64,000 bases of DNA, taken from Fallopia convolvulus (Eukaryota; Streptophyta; Magnoliopsida; Caryophyllales; Polygonaceae). A program made the position numbers and the translations under genes. This document shows, one piece after another, positions 11,319-22,156 of this stretch (position 1 is the first letter of the stretch; each line of letters starts with the position of its first letter). The notes beneath the pieces were generated by a model. The model ran no database searches. It worked only from the letters and a program-made list of their open reading frames with translations, and was not told the origin of the DNA. Location: the NCBI GenBank assembly GCA_964016875.1, contig OZ024721.1:43607088-43671087 (forward strand), written 5' to 3'.

Positions 11319-12450
11319 GTGACCTCGCGTTTTCTTTCTTTGGTTGCTTTGCCCGATGTCTCAACACCTCTTTCTTTTCCAGGTGCTAGCCTTATGTGGC
11401 CTGGACGTCGTTCTTTCATGCCTAGGAGAGCTTCTTTGAGCCCCCCACTAGGCTTCGTGTTCAAAGCTCAAGAGAGATTCTACGAGGAGGTTTCCGAGTC
11501 CGTAGGGAGGGTAGAGACTAGTGACTCCCAAAACCCGAGGTCTCCCTCGTTGGTCTTCAGCGACCCTTCTTCCAGTGACTCCGTCGTTTCTATCAACTCG
11601 CGCTTCTCCCGACTTCGCGCATCATCTGGTGTCGAAATGGCTTCGTCTTCGATTTCCGATGAAGTAGTGGCTGGCGTTATTGCAAGGTCGTCTGACTCCA
11701 ACGATCTCGCGAGCTTTTTTGCGGAGCATATTACCGATGCTATGTTCAGTGTCCCGCGCGTCCTTGAGGAGCGGATCCCTATGTCCTCAGACTCGGATGA
11801 GGCCTTTCTATCCGAGGGGGAGCCCTCGACCTTGAAACCCAAGAGGACATTGCCAAGGACTTCGCCTGGCCCGAGGGAGTTGAGCTAGCGCTTCCCAAAG
11901 GGGAGGGCTGCTCCTTGGTGCACTACGAAAGGTGCGTGGTTGTGCATCTGCACAGTCTCTAAGCTGGCTTCTGGCTACCCCTGGCCCCACACATCATCGA
12001 TTTCTTGTGGGCCATGCGCGTTTGCCCTGCACAGCTGTTTCCTAATGCGTGGAGGCTGCAATGTGCCTACACCGTTCGCAGCCGCGAGCTTGGGGATGCG
12101 CCGAATCTCGACATCATGTCGAGCCTATTTCTAGCAAGGAGGGAACACGAGTCCTGCCTCGTCAATCTTAGTTTGCCGGGTATTAAACTCACCACGGCCC
12201 CTTCGAACGTCGGGTCGTGGAAGAAGAAATGGTTCCTGGTTCGAGACCCTACTGGGAGGTATCTCAACTTTTCTACGGCACCGGACAACTTCGTTTATCC
12301 CAAGGGTGCACATAAAGCCACCGAGCTCAAGGAACGATATAACCCGGACCGTTAGGGATCGTTCCAGGAGTATCTGGCACAAGACCGGCTTGAGCGGGTC
12401 GGCCTAAACCTCACCCTTCCACCCCGCGAAGGCGAAGAGGGTACTTAATT
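11319..12450 (+). pseudogene. Antisense ORF 1 of the Retand-like element (Transposase_28 / 'putative gypsy type transposon' domain)
   Basis: An open stretch 11319-11888 (189 aa) is rich in Ser and acidic residues (SDEVVAGVIARSSDSNDLAS). After a frame change, 12005-12355 encodes PAQLFPNAWRLQCAYTVRSR, GDAPNLDIMSSLFLARRE, and SWKKKWFLVRDPTGRYLNF. The pattern 'P-x-Q-L-x-P-N-x-W-R' followed by 'x-L-F-x-x-R', then a W-rich block, is typical of the plant retroelement-linked domain usually named Transposase_28. Its role is unknown. A stop follows YNPDR, and then a possible donor at about 12437 (GGGTACTTAATT). The ORF runs opposite to gag-pol, as reported for Retand. Broken here by at least one frame change and one stop. 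Confidence 0.6.
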
Positions 12451-12617
12451 TCCTTCTTGTTGTTTGTTTTTTTTATTTGCCCTTGGTTTTATGCAACGAG
12501 GTTGAAACCTCGCCTACCTAGTGACGACCACGGGCCTTCGCCCGCTGGTTATGCTAGCTTGACTCGTTGTTACGTCTCGCCTCTTTATCTAACTTATTTC
12601 TATGTTTTTCTTTGACA

Positions 12618-14017
12618 ATGGACCTCTTCAACGCTCTGACCTCGAAGTCGCAGAGAAAGAGACATGTGACTTCCACTTCCACCGCCCAGGCCCCTCGCAG
12701 CCAAAAGGGCGTCGTTATAAAGGAATCGACCACGCTGGCGAGGCCACCCACATCGCAACCGAAGGTGACACCCCCGTCGCCGTAGGCGCTCGGGGCAAAG
12801 ATGACCGAGGGGGGCCCGTCTAAGGGAGACGTCACGAGAATGTCTTCCCAAGCCTCCCGAGGATCCGGGGATGGAGCCGGGTCAAAGAGGAAAGGCGTAG
12901 AGTCCCCTCGCGGAGATAAAAAGAAGAAGTCCAAGGGGACAGCCAGCGTGGTCCTTCGGGGAGGGAGATCATCCCCAACATTAATTTTGAGGGACGAGCC
13001 CTCAACGCCGCTGGTCCTTCTCCCGCGAAGTTCCACTATCCCGGGTCGGCTCGGGGTGCTTCTGCGAGGTGGAGTCGGGATGAGTGGAAAGAAGAGGTCT
13101 CGTGGGCTAACAATCTCACCGAGGAGGCCCTTAACGACGAGGTTGCCCGCTATTCGGCGATGGTACGTTCCGCTTTCATAAATCTCACTTCTGTTTTGGA
13201 TTTCGTGCTTCTTTCTTTTTTGTTAACAACTTTGTGAATTTTCAGCATACCTTTTTTGAGAACTATAACCGCAGCCGCCTTACCCTTCTCCAGAAGAGGA
13301 TGGATAAAATGGAGGCGGCACTTAAGGCCCGCACAGAGGAGTGTGTGAAACAAGAGAAGGAGCTCGCCGAGGCCGGAAAGCGGATTAAAGCCGCAGAGGT
13401 TGCGGCGAAGGACGAGGCCAAGGCGGCGGCGAATGCGAGGGAGGAGGAGGACAAGGCAAAGGCCCTGGTCGGGGCTTTACGAAGCGAGAACGAGGAGCTT
13501 CGGGGAAAACTCTCTGCTGAGCACAAATTCTTTAAAGAGAAGGAGGCGGAGCTCCTGTAGGCCGAGGAGGAGGTTACCAACCTTCGACAGCGCGTCAGCG
13601 AGCTCCACGAAGAGGTAGAGGCTGCGGGGCCCAAGTATGTGGAGTCCGAGGCATACAAGGAGGAGTTGGTGGGGAGTGTGAAGAAGATGTTCCGCCAGGC
13701 CGTCCGCATGGGGGTTAAGCAAGCGGTGGCGAAGTACGGGCACATCGACCCCCGTATTTCCTTCTTCAACCCCAGCTACACAGAGACCATGGGGGAGGAA
13801 GCCGGGGAGGAGCCCGAGGGAGAATGCGAGTTCTTCTTCAAAGAGGATGGGACCGTGGCTTCCGAGGCACCCCACCCCCCACCCCACCCCCCAACCTGTG
13901 ACCGACGCGTCGAGCTCCCAGCCTGATGCTGTTTTTGACTCGCCCGTCCGCCAGGCTCCCACGGATCCCACCGCCGAGGCCCCGAAAGAACTCACCGCCG
14001 ACGCCCCGAAAGAATGA
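12618..14017 (+). pseudogene. Antisense ORF 2 of the Retand-like element (basic, then coiled-coil protein)
   Basis: Starts MDLFNALTSKSQRKRHVTS, continues through a basic Ser/Lys-rich region (RGDKKKKSKG at about 12920) and crosses a likely intron (donor after GCGATG at about 13161, acceptor TTTTCAG at about 13245). It then reads HTFFENYNRSRLTLLQKRMD and a long Ala/Glu/Lys-rich coiled coil to about 13650. A single TAG at 13558 interrupts an otherwise open coiled coil (CAG in the presumed ancestor). The tail 13639-13926 includes GVKQAVAKYGHIDP and an acidic stretch. A frame change near 12785 joins the first two parts. Function unknown; such proteins are the usual partner ORF of the Transposase_28-type ORF in plant retroelements. 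Confidence 0.5.
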
Positions 14018-14334
14018 AGGACGCCTCTGACCTTTTAATGTTTTTTTTTTTCTGTTATGTTGGTGGCCCCGCCGGGGTCTGTAATTGAATACTTCGTCCC
14101 TTGTGGCCTTATTTTATGCAACTTTTTCTTGTCTTATTGTTGTGTTTGTGTTTCTTGCTTTAATTTACTTGCATACATATCCCGATCCAACCCCATGGCC
14201 CGAGTGTCACAATACTTGTGGCACCTTCAGGGCACATCGGGCGCTGGCCTTATGCCACGATCTCGAGCCTCGCTTGGATCATAGACGATGGTTATTATGC
14301 CAAGATCACGAGCCTCGCTCAGATCTCGCGTGAT

Positions 14335-15310
14335 TATTGATCGTTTCCAACCCCAAGAGGGAAGCGAGGGGTGGACTTCGAAACATAACACTGAGAATCT
14401 CCAAGCTCAAGCGGGAAGCAAGGGGTGGGTTTGAAAATTTAAAAATGAGAATCTCCAACCCCAAGCGGGAAGCGAGGGGTGGACTTAAACACGAGATTCT
14501 CCAACCCCAAGCGGGAAGCGAGGGTGGACTCAAACACGAGGTTCTCCAACCCCAAGCGGGAAGCGAGGGGTGGATTTAAACACGAGGTTCTCCAACCCCA
14601 AGCGGGAAGCGAGGGGTGGACTCAAACACGAGGTTCTCCAACCCCAAGCGGGAAGCGAGGGGTGGACTTAAACACGAGGTTCTCCAACCCCAAGCGGGAA
14701 GCGAGGGGTGGACTTATACACGAGGTTCTCCAACCCCAAGAGGGAAGCGAGGGGTGGACTTTAACTTATAAACGAGATTCTCCGACCCCAAGAGGGAAGC
14801 GAGGGGTGGACTTAAACACGAGGTTCTCCAACCCCAAGCGGGAAGCGAGGGGTGGACTTTAACTTATAAACGAGATTCTCCAACCCCAAGCGGGAAGCGA
14901 GGGGTGGATTTAACTTATAAACGAGATTCTCCAACCCCAAGCGGGAAGCGAGGGGTGGACTTTAACTTATAAACGAGATTCTCCAAAAGTGAGGGATGGA
15001 TTTAACTTATAAACGAGATTCTCCAACCCCAAGCGGGAAGCGAGGGGTGGATTTAACTTATAAACGAGATTCTCCAACCCCAAGCCGGAAGCGAGGGGTG
15101 GACTTTAACTTATAAACGAGATTCTCCAACCCCAAGCGGGAAGCGAGGGGTGGATTTAAACACGAGGTTCTCCAACCCCAAGCGGGAAGCAAGGGGTGGA
15201 CTTTAACTTATAAATGAGATTCTCCAACCCCAAGCGGGAAGCGAGGGGTGGATTTAAACACGAGGTTCTCCAACCCCAAGCGAGAAGCGAGGGGTGGATT
15301 TAAACACGAA
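14335..15310. repeat. Minisatellite in the 3' region of the Retand-like element
   Basis: About 20 head-to-tail copies of a 46-52 bp unit with core CCAACCCCAAGCGGGAAGCG followed by AGGGGTGGA. Two linker types alternate: 'cttaaacacgaggttct' (shorter) and 'ctttaacttataaacgagattct' (longer). Units at the left edge are more diverged (AGAGGGAAGC, CTCAAGCGGG). The array lies between the end of integrase (15392) and the antisense ORFs. Open frames through it are by-products of repetition. An amplified tandem repeat in this place is a hallmark of Retand. Confidence 0.95.
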
Positions 15311-15391
15311 ATTTTCATTTTTGAGAGAGATTTGAAAATTCCACAACCCTTTATTCATAAAACTTGTAGGAAATAGCGGCGTTTAGAGAGT

Positions 15392-16581
15392 TTACACATA
15401 ATATTTTTTGAGTCGATCGACGTTCCATGTTTTGCTCAAGGTACAGCCCTCGCTGTCTTTGAGCTTGAAAGCTCCGGGCGCGACCTCCTCGCCGAGGAGG
15501 TATGGCCCCTCCCAGTTAGGGTCCAACTTGCCACCTTCGGTACGCCTCAACACGAGGTTACCCGTAGCCAGGAACCGAGGCCTAACCCTCTTATCGTGGT
15601 ACACTGCCACGCGGCGTTTTTATTCCCTAGAGCGTAGGTCAGCCACCTCGCGCAGCTCGTCTCTGAATTGCACTTCGACCTTAAGGTTGGCCTCATTCTC
15701 TTTTTCGTTGAAATCGAAAACTCTCGCCGAGGGGACCAATGTCTCCACTGGGACTAGTGCCTCCGCCCCGTAGGTTAGAGCGAAAGGTGTTTCTCCCGTT
15801 GTGCGACGCGCGGTTGTGCGATACGTTCATAGGACGAGTGGGAGGAGTTCCGCCCAGCGACCCTGTGCCACGCCTAGGCGCTTCTTTAGATCGGTCAAGA
15901 TGCGGGCGTTGACATTCTCCACCTGGCCGTTGGACTAGGGGTGGGCCACGGAGGAAAACTTGAGGTTTATGCCCATGTCGGAGCAGAAGGTCCGAGTCTC
16001 TTCGCAGTCGAATTGGGGGCCATGGTCGGTCATGATGGTCATGGGAACGCCAAAGCGGCAACGAGGTTCTTCCATAGCAAGTCACAGACCTTTGTCCCCG
16101 TGATCTTTGCCATTGCTTGTGCCTCGACCCACTTCGTGAAATAGTCGACGATGACCAAGATATACCGCACCTGGCCAACAGCCTTGGGGAAGGGGCTGAG
16201 GATGTCCATCCCCCACATCGTGAAGGGGCATGGCGCGTGGATGGAGCGAAGACGGGAGGTCGGGGCGTGCTGGAGGTTACCGTGCTTCTGACACCCGTCA
16301 CATCACTGGACATAGGCCCTCGCGTCTTGTCGGAGAGTGGGCCAAAAGTACCCCAAATGGGTGATTTTACGTGCTAGGGATCGCCACCCTAGGTGGCCGC
16401 CACAGACCCCCTCGTGCGCCTCATAGAGGATATGCTCCGTAGACTTGGTCGGCACACACAGCAGGTTGGGATCAGCATAGCCTCGGCGATAGAGACGGCC
16501 ACCGATGACGCAATAGCGCGCCGCCTGCATTTTCAATTTCTGAGCCTCCGCGGGGTCCTCTGGTAGGACGCCGCTCTCCAC
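15392..16581 (-). pseudogene. Integrase (zinc finger, catalytic core, C-terminal part) of the Retand-like element
   Basis: The HHCC region reads HEGVCGGHLGWRSLARKI then GYFWPTLRQDARAYVQ; a stop follows and then CDGCQKHGNLQ. The core continues in the minus frames with MWGMDILSPFPKAVGQ and FTKWVEAQAM (first catalytic Asp in the MDI block), the TDHGPQFD block (second Asp) and SNGQVE (Glu), where a TAG replaces a Gln codon just before it (about 15937). The C-terminal part 15392-15610 reads VRPRFLATGNLVLRRTEGGK and NWEGPYLLGEEVAPGAFKL and ends DRLKKYYV. It inserts element cDNA into the host genome. Broken by at least two stops and frame changes, so inactive. Confidence 0.85.
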
Positions 16582-16602
16582 GTATCGCGTGATCGGGTTC
16601 CT

Positions 16603-17735
16603 TCAGTCCCCAGTGGTTACGGAGAGAACCTCGCTGGTTACACTCCGCGAGAGTTTTCTTTCCACCATCACGCGATTCCCTACCTCCAAGGGGAGGGCAG
16701 AGCCCAACCTCGCGAGAGCATCCGCCTTCATGTTCGAGGTTCGCGGGATGGACTCCCCCGCAAAGGTTTCTAGGCACGACACCAAAGCTTTAACCTTCTC
16801 TCGGTACGCAGGCAAGAACCCCGTTCGGGTGTCGTATTGCCCGTTGAGCCGGCGCGCAATCAGCTCGGAGTCGGTGTAGACCCTGATTTTGCGGGCTCCA
16901 CTAAGGAGTGCCATCTCTATTCTGGCGATCATGGCCTCGTACTCGCCTCATTATTGGTGGCATCGAAGGCGAAGTTAAGGGCATACCCCGTCTCGATCGA
17001 GGGACCGATGAGGAATACGCCAGCCCCGCCACCGGCATCACATCGTGAGCCATCAACGAATACCTTCCACTCTTCCGAGCTCGTGTCAGTTTCGGGGAAG
17101 GTGACCTCCACCATGAAATCGGCGAGGGCTTGCCCCTTCATCGCGGTCCTTGGGAGGTAGCTGATGTCGAAATCGGAAAGCTCGACTGCCCACTTCGTCA
17201 TTCGCCCGGAGAGGGCGGGCTGGTGGAGGATTTGCCGAAGTGGGAGGTCAGAGAGGACCTGAATGGGATGCGTGTGGAAGTAAGGGCGCAGGCGCCTTGC
17301 GGCGGTCACGACTGCCAGTGACATCTTCTCTGCCGGGGAGTATCGTTGCTCCGTAGGTTGGAGCACGCGACTCACGAAGTAGACTGGGTGCATGGCCTTT
17401 CGGGTTAGCACTGCGCTGACCGTCTCCGAGCTTACTGCCACATATAGTTGCAAGTCTTCGCCCGCCATTGGAGGGGACAATGTGGGGAGCTTCGACAGGA
17501 AGGCCTTTAATTCAGAGAAAGCGAGCTCGAGCCCCTCATCCCAAACGAACTTGTCGTTTTTCTTGAGAGCGGAGAAAAAGGAAAGAGACTTGTCCGCCAA
17601 GCAGGAGCAAAACCTCCCTAGATAGTTCACGGCGACGTTGAGCCGCTGCACCTCAGTTCGAGATCGCGGCGACCTCATTGAGAGGATTGAATCGACCTTG
17701 GTGGGGTTGACGTCGATCCCGCGCTCGCTGATCAT
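16603..17735 (-). pseudogene. RNase H plus archaeal-type second RNase H (aRNH) of the Retand-like element
   Basis: The first RNase H follows the RT connection (LQLYVAVSSETVSAVL, VYFVSRVLQPTEQRYSPAEK). The second begins EWKVFVDGSRCDAGGGAGVF, with catalytic Asp in VFVDGS, then ALNFAFDATNNEA, where a frameshift at about 16930 breaks the reading. It continues MIARIEMALLSGARKIRVYTDSELI and ends with MKADALARLGS. A second RNase H of this kind is diagnostic for Tat-lineage elements. It degrades the RNA strand during reverse transcription. Confidence 0.88.
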
Positions 17736-18485
17736 GAAGCCTAAGAACTTCCCTGATGATACGCCGAAGACTCACTTCTCGGGGTTCAGGCTGAGGCGGT
17801 TGTGCCTGAGGATAGCGAAGACCTCAGCGAGGTCGACCAGATGCTCTTCAGGGGTCTTGCTCCGGAACACGATATCGTCGACGTAGGCCGACACGTTCCT
17901 TCCCAGATGATTCTTAAAGATGCGGTCGACGAGGCGCTGAAAGGTGGTCCTCGCATTCTTTAGGCCAAATGGCATGACCTTGTAACAATAAATGCCTCGC
18001 TGGGTGATGAAGGACGTCTCCTCCTCGTCACGCGGGCTCATCAGGACTTGGTTGTACCCTGAGTACGCGTCGAGGAAGCTTAATACTCCGTGACATGCGG
18101 TTGAGTCGACCAGCTCGTCGATCAAGGGCAAGGGGTAGCTGTCTTTGGGACAGGCTTTGTTGAGATCCTTGAAGTCTACGCACATCCTCCACTTCCCGTT
18201 GGCTTTTTTGACCAGCACGACGTTGGACAACCATCGGGGGTACTGGACTTCGCGAATGAACCCCGGGTCCAGCAGTTTCGCCACCTCGTCATTTGCGGCG
18301 TTTTCCCTCTCCTCATTCATTTTTCTTCGTCGCTGCACCACAGGGCGAGTGGTGACATCGACGTTTAAAAGTGCTGGGCCACGGTCCGCGGGACACCGCG
18401 GAGGTCCTTTGCGGTCCAGGCGAACACATCGCGGGACCCAACAAGCAAGGCTTCTAGTGACAACGCTGACGTCCCGGAGAGACAT
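17735..18485 (-). pseudogene. Reverse transcriptase of the Retand-like element
   Basis: Open from about 18485 to 17772. It contains NVVLVKKANGKWRMCVDFKD and LNKACPKDSYPLPLIDELVD, FLDAYSGYNQVLM, the fingers-palm block YKVMPFGLKNARTTFQRLVD and the catalytic YVDD in VSAYVDDIVFRSK. A TGA after RLSLNPEK (17772) interrupts it where other elements have a Cys codon. The domain resumes at 17735 with MISERGIDVNPTKVDSIL. The upstream junction with protease is frameshifted near 18500-18640. Key residues are kept, but the chain is broken. Confidence 0.9.
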
Positions 18486-18533
18486 TCTCCCAGGTAGATC
18501 TTCTCGTCTCGAAGGGGGATATCGCCCTTCTTT

Positions 18534-19333
18534 CTACCTCAGGGGTGGGGATCGTGAAGTCCCGGACTTCGAGGTTGGCCTCGCCAGGGGACTCCACCAT
18601 AAACACCGGGCACTTCTGTTTTGTCGAGGTCGCATAGCAAACGCGGCCCTCTTAACCCCGTCGTCGACGGGGAATTTCATTTTGAGGTGGTAGATGGACA
18701 CCACCGCCTGGAACTTCATCAGGGAGACCCTCCCAATGATTACATTGTACACCGAAGGCAAGTGTACCACCATAAATTCCACCATCTCGGTTCTCCTTGT
18801 GGAACCGATGCCCAGCATCATCCAAAGGTCTATGAGACCGGCGACGTCGACTTCGTTCCCTGAGAAGGAGGTGAGTTTCCCGGCGTAGGCCTTCAAGGAT
18901 GTTTCGGAGATGCCCAATTGCTCGAAAGCGCCGTAGTACATGATGTCCACGGAGGACCCCGTGTCCACCAGCACTCGCTTCACCATTTTTGTGCCTACTT
19001 GAGCGTGCACCACAAAGCGGTCCGAGTGCGGCATGTGGAGTCCCTCGGCATCTTCGGAGGTGAAGGCCAAGCCTGCGTGGGACCACGAGGTCTGGGCGAC
19101 GCTAAATACCGAGGGCTCATGATGGCTTGCCCTCACGTACCGCTTTCTTTCTGCCTGGCTTGATCCAGCCAGCGATGGTCCACCCGAGATGGTATGGATA
19201 TACCCATCGGGCGTTGTTGTCTGTCCAGACCGTGCCTGCTTTGCGGGAGCCTGCTGCTCGACGTTATTGGCCTGGGCCTGACTCGGGCCTCGTGGTACGG
19301 TGTTGGCTCCCGATGCGTGATTGGCGCGCTGGA
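18534..19333 (-). pseudogene. Aspartic protease region of the Retand-like element
   Basis: Residues VKRVLVDTGSSVDIMYYGAF contain the DTG(S) active site of retroviral-type aspartic proteases, and EFMVVHLPSVYNVIIGR gives the downstream flap and ILG-like block. The N-terminal linker (HASGANTVPRGPSQAQ...) joins gag to protease. The apparent ORF start upstream (19334-19436) belongs to the nested LTR and is not element sequence. The frame is lost near 18630 before RT. Confidence 0.85.
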
Positions 19334-20812
19334 TGTTCGTATTTTTAGTATAGTTTTTAGTATGTTTTCTTAGTTTGTTAGGCTTAGTTTTAGTAGTTTT
19401 AGGATTAGTTTTGTGTGTTTTTTGATGGTTTTGCATATTTTGTGAAAAGTATGGAAGCTACTCCGTTTTGTGTCTTTTTGTAGGTTTTAGCAAGGAAAAT
19501 GTGCTATTTGGAGCTGAATTTGGAGTGCTATGATGAAGGACAGAAGAATACAAGATGAAGAAGTCGAAGTCTAAGTTTTAGAAGATAAAGTGTGGAAGAA
19601 AGCCAAACCCAGGCTCGTTAACGAGGCTGCAAGGGTTCGTTAACGAGGCCACGAGATGAAGATTTTGGGAGTTTGATTCTGTGACTCACCGATCCTGTGC
19701 GGAGATTTATTTCCGTGTCGGTAGAGTATCTTTTTATGATTTTAGAGTTATTATATTATGTATTTTAAGTCTTGTTATCTTTTTAGATTTTGTTTCTATC
19801 TTTCTAGATTTTATTTCTATCTTTTTAGGAAAGTTTTTTATCTTTTAGCCTTATTATTTTCTAGCCTATTAGTATAAATAGCCCTCTTATTAGTCTAGAA
19901 AAGGGGGTGGAAGGATCGATTGAAGAGAAGAAGAAGAGCCGAGATTAGAGAGAGAGGATCGGAGTCGAGATTGAAGGCTCGGTGGACGAGAGTTACCGAG
20001 GTCGTTAATCGTGATTTTGGTTCGGTGTTTGTATTTTTTTGGTTTCTTCTGAATTTCTGTAAGACGATATTTCTTATTAATTTGAATAGTGTTTTGTTTT
20101 CAATGATTTCTTTTGTTGAATTTATTTGTTTCTTAGTTATGAGTAGTGAATAGTCTTCTTTTCTAGGGTCGGGGTTAACCCGGCATAGTTATGCATGTTT
20201 GAGGAGTAAGAATATGTGTTGATTGCCTTTTATCTATTTTGAGATTGTTTGTTGTGCTTAATACCTAGATGAAAGTCAAGGTGAATTGAGTTTTTAACTT
20301 GATTGAAAGAAAAAGTTATAGACTTGAAGGTTGATATTGTTTGAATACGAAAGTTTCAAGCTTTAGATCCAAAACAAGCAATTGAGTGGATTGGTTTATG
20401 AAAGTAGGTTAATTTACTTGATAGTCAACGAAAGTTGATGAATTTATCTGTTTAAAGGCATGATCTTATCTTCTTACGAGATTATGTGCATGACTATGTT
20501 GTGGTATCCCTTATCCTAGATCTTTGTTTTATTTGAATTCTCTTGAAGTGATATTCGTTGCTGAGTTTGTAGGCTCGGTACCGAATCTGTTTAGGTCGTT
20601 AGTTTTGGTCTTTTGTTTACGGTGGTTCGTTAACGACCCTGACAACGTCGTTAACGAGGCTGCTTGTGAGTGTTTTGCTTGCTTTTGTTTGATTTTTAGT
20701 AGTCGATAAACAAACAACCTTGCTTCTCGTGGAACGATCCCGACTCCCCTATACTCAGCGAGGTCTTGACTTATAAATTTATTTGTTGTCCCGAGTAAAG
20801 GCCCGTCCAACA
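19334..20812 (+). mobile_element. Nested LTR-like insertion at the gag-protease junction (approximate ends)
   Basis: About 1.48 kb of AT-rich sequence without coding splits the GC-rich Retand-like element. It starts TGTTCGTATTTTTAG and may end GTCCAACA, giving TGTT/AACA termini. It has a plus-strand TATA box (TATAAATA at 19873-19880) followed by a GA-rich leader, and near its 3' end 'cgatcccgactcccctatac', a signature of plant LTR ends. It is also built like the LTR at 1-1547. No clean 5-bp duplication is visible at these ends, so the borders could be off by some bases, or the insertion came with a small deletion. Most likely a solo LTR. Confidence 0.6.
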
Positions 20813-22108
20813 GCGCCCCTTCTCATTCGGGTTGTACGCGGGGCCGCCCTTGCCTCTATAACCTCGTGGTCTCCCGCCGAAGCAGCTCCAACCCCCACCG
20901 CCGCCTCCGCGGTTGTTATAGTTGTTGTTATTCCGGTTGTCGTTGTTGTTATTCTTGTTGTTGTTGTTGTTGTTTCTGTTGTTGTTGTTATTGTTGTTGT
21001 AGTTGACGGGGTTGTGGGCCTGCGTCACATACGCATCCCTCGCGGCCGGCGCGACCACTTTTGCCTTCCCTTAAGCCTCGGCAACGATTTCCTTGTCAGT
21101 CTTCGGTCGCGAGCTCTGGTTGGCGGCATCCTCGGTGTATACTTGGGATGTGATCCAGGCGCACAGGCTGTCGTACGTCGTCGGGCATTTCAAGAAAATA
21201 AAATTCTTGAAAGGACTCGGACACAGGTTGCCCATGAGGGTATCTCGCACTGATGACTCGTCGATGTGTGCGATCTCTGCGACCGTGGTGGAGAACCTCG
21301 TGAAGAAGGTGCCCAACAACTCGCTCTTTCCCTGCTCAATACCGCAGAGATCCCGCATGTTCTTCTTGCGCTTCCTTGAGCCGTTGAAGTTTGCGATAAA
21401 GGATTCGCACAGTTGAGCGAACGAGACCACAGAATCTATCTTGAGGCTTATGAACCACGTCATCACGGCCTTGTCCAGGGTGGTCGGGAAGATACGGCAG
21501 AATATGGCATCATTGTAGGAGTTGACATTCATTTGGACAGCGAAGTGTTTTACGTGGTCCTCCGGATCAGCCGTGCCGTCGTAGAGCCCCATTTGTGGCC
21601 AATGGAAACCTTTGGGCATAGGTGCCTCCTGAATCTCGGTCATGAAAGGGGAACGACACCCGACCTCGACGGGTTGGCGGCGCGACTTCGATTTCATGGG
21701 GTGCATGGCACTCCCTACCGTTTCGGACAACTCTATGTCCCGCATCCTTGAACGTCGCGAACGGGATCGCGAGATCTGCATTGGGTCCCGGGGGGTCTCT
21801 CCGTTGACGAACCGTTGGTGGACGTCTCGGGTCTCAGCACATGTCCGGGGACGTACGCGGGTATGTACTCGGAATGGGGTTCCCCCCGGGGGGGACATGG
21901 ACGTATGAAGGGGCGCCTCCCGGCTCATACCCTTGAAATGGGTAGGGGTTTTGTGGGGCGGTGTACGTCCAACCCGGGGGGACCACGAACGGGCAGCCCG
22001 GAGGCCCCGCGCCCGTCCACTGCGCGGTTTCGGGCATGTTATCGGGGTGTTGGGGGAAGAAATTGTTTGGTCAAGCCATTTAGAGGGGATCAAAGCCAAG
22101 GTTTGCAC
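20771..22108 (-). pseudogene. gag of the Retand-like element
   Basis: The long frame 21071-22108 (345 aa) contains the retrotransposon gag core: PFMTEIQEAPMPKGFHWPQM, YDGTADPEDHVKHFAVQMN, CRIFPTTLDKAVMTWFISL and LLGTFFTRFSTTVAEIAHID. A TAA at about 21070 splits it from a second part (20771-21058) with a run of Asn encoded by GTT-type repeats (20935-21005), then a Gly-rich stretch and YNPNEKGRCW. The expected zinc knuckle after this point is absent, because the nested LTR interrupts here and part of the region seems lost. Makes the virus-like-particle protein in intact elements. Non-functional here. Confidence 0.88.
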
Positions 22109-22136
22109 AAATCGAGAAACTGCTTAGGATGAAGAG

Positions 22137-22156
22137 GTTCCCACAGACGGTGCCAG
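22137..22156 (-). other. Primer-binding site region of the Retand-like element
   Basis: Directly inside the 5' LTR, on the element strand, is CTGGCACCGTCTGTGGGAAC. A TGGCxCCG start placed 1-2 bases after the LTR is the usual plant gypsy primer-binding layout. I do not assign the tRNA. Confidence 0.7.

Noticed and set aside
14337..14862. Open frames with repeated PKREARGG-type peptide
   Set aside because: A by-product of the minisatellite unit length; no start context or protein family.
19334..19436. Lys/Thr-rich start of the protease ORF
   Set aside because: It is the complement of the nested LTR; real protease sequence begins after it.
20783..21253. Val-rich plus-strand ORF
   Set aside because: The complement of the Gag poly-Asn triplet tract.
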